From an uncultured Bacteroidales bacterium (GTDB lineage: Bacteria; Bacteroidota; Bacteroidia; Bacteroidales; Marinilabiliaceae): DNA of 8,054 nucleotides. A program made the position numbers and the translations under genes. Positions 7,423-8,054 of the stretch are shown here, one piece after another. The stretch covers positions 1-8,054 of the forward strand of contig CAKUYZ010000081.1 in assembly GCA_934717675.1 (NCBI GenBank), given 5' to 3'. The notes below the pieces were generated by a model. It was not told the DNA's origin, made no database searches, and was given only the letters and a program-made list of their open reading frames with translations. The stretch's first letter is position 1, and every line of letters starts with the position of its first letter.

Positions 7423-7525
7423 TGTAGAGACGGGTCGCGGCCCGTCTCCCGCCACGGTCGGCGACCGCCTCTTCAAACCGCCATTTTCACCTATGGTTTG
7501 GAGACGGCACGCGTGCCGCCTCTAC
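7423..7525. repeat. Palindromic repeat element, full copy 1
   Basis: This 103-bp unit starts TGTAGAGACGGG and ends CCGCCTCTAC, an imperfect terminal inverted repeat. It holds a 22-bp near-palindrome at 7429-7450 (one G-T pair) and a second perfect 12-bp palindrome GGCACGCGTGCC at 7506-7517. In copies 2 and 3 this second site is replaced by a different sequence. The unit begins 154 bp before copy 2. Confidence 0.85.
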
Positions 7526-7576
7526 CTGTCGCCCCGCTTGCGTGGATTTCTGGCAAACTTCGTCTAAAAATCCCCA

Positions 7577-7680
7577 TGTAGAGACGGGTCGTGACCCGTA
7601 TCCCGTCTCGGTCAGCAACCGCCTTTTCAAACCGCCATTCCCTCCCTTGTCTCGTAGACGGCCTGCATTCCGTCTCTACA
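7577..7680. repeat. Palindromic repeat element, full copy 2
   Basis: This 104-bp unit has perfect 11-bp terminal inverted repeats, TGTAGAGACGG and CCGTCTCTACA. Its inner palindrome at 7583-7600 region reads GACGGGTC, GT, GACCCGTA and so carries one arm change. From 7626 to 7681 it is identical to 7776-7831 of copy 3 (56 bp), which points to recent duplication or gene conversion. No coding potential is credible. Confidence 0.88.
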
Positions 7681-7726
7681 TGTTACCCAGCTTGCGTGGG
7701 GAGCAAACACTGTCTCAAAACCCCAA

Positions 7727-7830
7727 TGTAGAGACGGGCTGCGACCCGTCTTCCGCCACGGTCGGCGACCGCCTCTTCAAACCGCCATTCCCTCCCTTGT
7801 CTCGTAGACGGCCTGCATTCCGTCTCTACA
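7727..7830. repeat. Palindromic repeat element, full copy 3
   Basis: This 104-bp unit has the same perfect 11-bp terminal inverted repeats as copy 2 and lies 150 bp further on. Its first palindrome (7733-7754) has one C-A mismatch. The spacers between units are also related: each has a (C)CCGCTTGCG- or CAGCTTGCG-type block and ends with CAAAA or TAAAA followed by CCCCA. The repeating unit is therefore about 150-159 bp, not just the 104-bp element. Confidence 0.88.
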
Positions 7831-7885
7831 TAATTATCCCGCTTGCGGGGATTTTCTGACAAAAATGCAGCCTCAAAATTCCCCA

Positions 7886-7925
7886 TGTAGAGACGGGTCG
7901 TGACCCGTCTCCCGTCTCGGTCAGC
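7886..7925. repeat. Palindromic repeat element, half copy 4 next to the right-edge gene
   Basis: Only the first 40 bases of the unit are present. They include the palindrome at 7892-7913 region with arms GAGACGGGTC and GACCCGTCTC around a GT centre. The match to copy 2 stops after GGTCAGC, essentially the same offset (38-39 bases) at which the copy at 4887-4925 stops. The stop codon of the right-edge gene is 11 bp away. Confidence 0.85.
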
Positions 7926-7936
7926 TTGCCATTGAG

Positions 7937-8054
7937 TCAATTGCGGCCAATATTGTTTTTGCTGGGGAACGCTTTGTCAATTTCTTTTAGGATGGCCTTA
8001 AAGGCGAGTTCTTGGTCATGCGGGATTGTTAATCCTATGCCACTAGATTTTATC
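7937..8054 (-). CDS. C-terminal end of an unrecognised protein (runs off right edge)
   Basis: A frame stays open from the window edge (first full codon at 8053) for 38 codons to a TGA at 7937-7939. The protein ends with GIGLTIPHDQELAFKA, then ILKEIDKAFPSKNNIGRN. It looks like real coding sequence: amphipathic, lysine-rich, with an ordinary amino-acid mix and no repeats, and it ends just before the repeat array. I do not recognise the family. Its position just upstream, on the same strand as the DUF262 gene, suggests another defence-island gene, but that is inference. The 750-bp gap and the hairpin make cotranscription with the DUF262 gene unlikely. Confidence 0.55.
   Translation of the reverse strand, partial: IKSSGIGLTIPHDQELAFKAILKEIDKAFPSKNNIGRN

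Noticed and set aside
7423..7830. Insertion sequence or classical transposon
   Set aside because: Terminal inverted repeats are present, but there is no transposase frame and no clear target duplication. At most it is a MITE- or REP-like element, and I list it as a repeat.
7423..7925. CRISPR array
   Set aside because: The repeats are about 104 bp with related, not unique, spacers of about 46-55 bp, and only three full copies. This does not fit CRISPR repeat or spacer lengths, and no cas gene is present.
7542..7940. Overlapping open frames on both strands (105 and 85 codons) across the repeat array
   Set aside because: Both are translations of the tandem repeat, with internally repeated peptides such as RLFKPPFPPLSRR. 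There is no start signal, and the DNA is explained by repeated palindromes.
1..8054. tRNA, rRNA or phage integrase/attachment site
   Set aside because: No tRNA cloverleaf pattern, rRNA-like sequence or recombinase motif was seen on either strand.

Overview
The window carries a bacterial defence locus, almost certainly from a member of the Bacteroidales (Prevotella/Bacteroides-like). The reasons are weak or absent Shine-Dalgarno sequences, A/T-rich leaders, and two promoters whose only clear element is a TAACTTTA box close to the Bacteroides -7 consensus TAnnTTTG. The exact genus cannot be told from the sequence alone. Every gene I accept is on the minus strand, so transcription runs from right to left.

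In order of transcription: (1) 7937-8054, the last 38 codons of an unrecognised gene entering from the right edge. (2) 7187-7936, a 750-bp gene-free stretch holding a tandem array of about 155-bp palindrome-bearing repeats, a hairpin terminator candidate, and a promoter/leader. (3) 4961-7186, a full-length 741-aa DUF262 + DUF1524 (GmrSD/type IV-like) nuclease. (4) 4678-4960, a shorter intergenic region that repeats the plan of the 750-bp one: a half palindromic repeat followed by a promoter/leader. (5) 1792-4677, hsdR; 208-1764, hsdM; and 1-192, the N-terminus of a RhuM-family protein. These last three are tightly spaced (27 and 15 bp) and look like one operon. The specificity subunit hsdS is not in the window and would be expected beyond the left edge, after rhuM.

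HsdR and HsdM resemble the EcoR124-type (type IC) enzymes in length and motifs. Together with an HsdS they would form an N6-adenine methyltransferase and ATP-dependent restriction complex. The DUF262/DUF1524 protein would add nucleotide-dependent restriction of DNA, classically of modified phage DNA, so the two systems have complementary targets.

The most unusual signal is in the non-coding DNA. hsdR and the DUF262 gene have homologous promoter/leader segments (58 of 71 aligned positions identical by hand). Upstream of each lies a homologous stretch of about 105 bp and then a palindromic repeat. The gene-proximal copies of that repeat, after the DUF262 stop and after the right-edge gene's stop, both break off at the same internal position. 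This looks like a gene-plus-spacer cassette arrangement, in which defence genes have been placed between copies of one repeated intergenic module.
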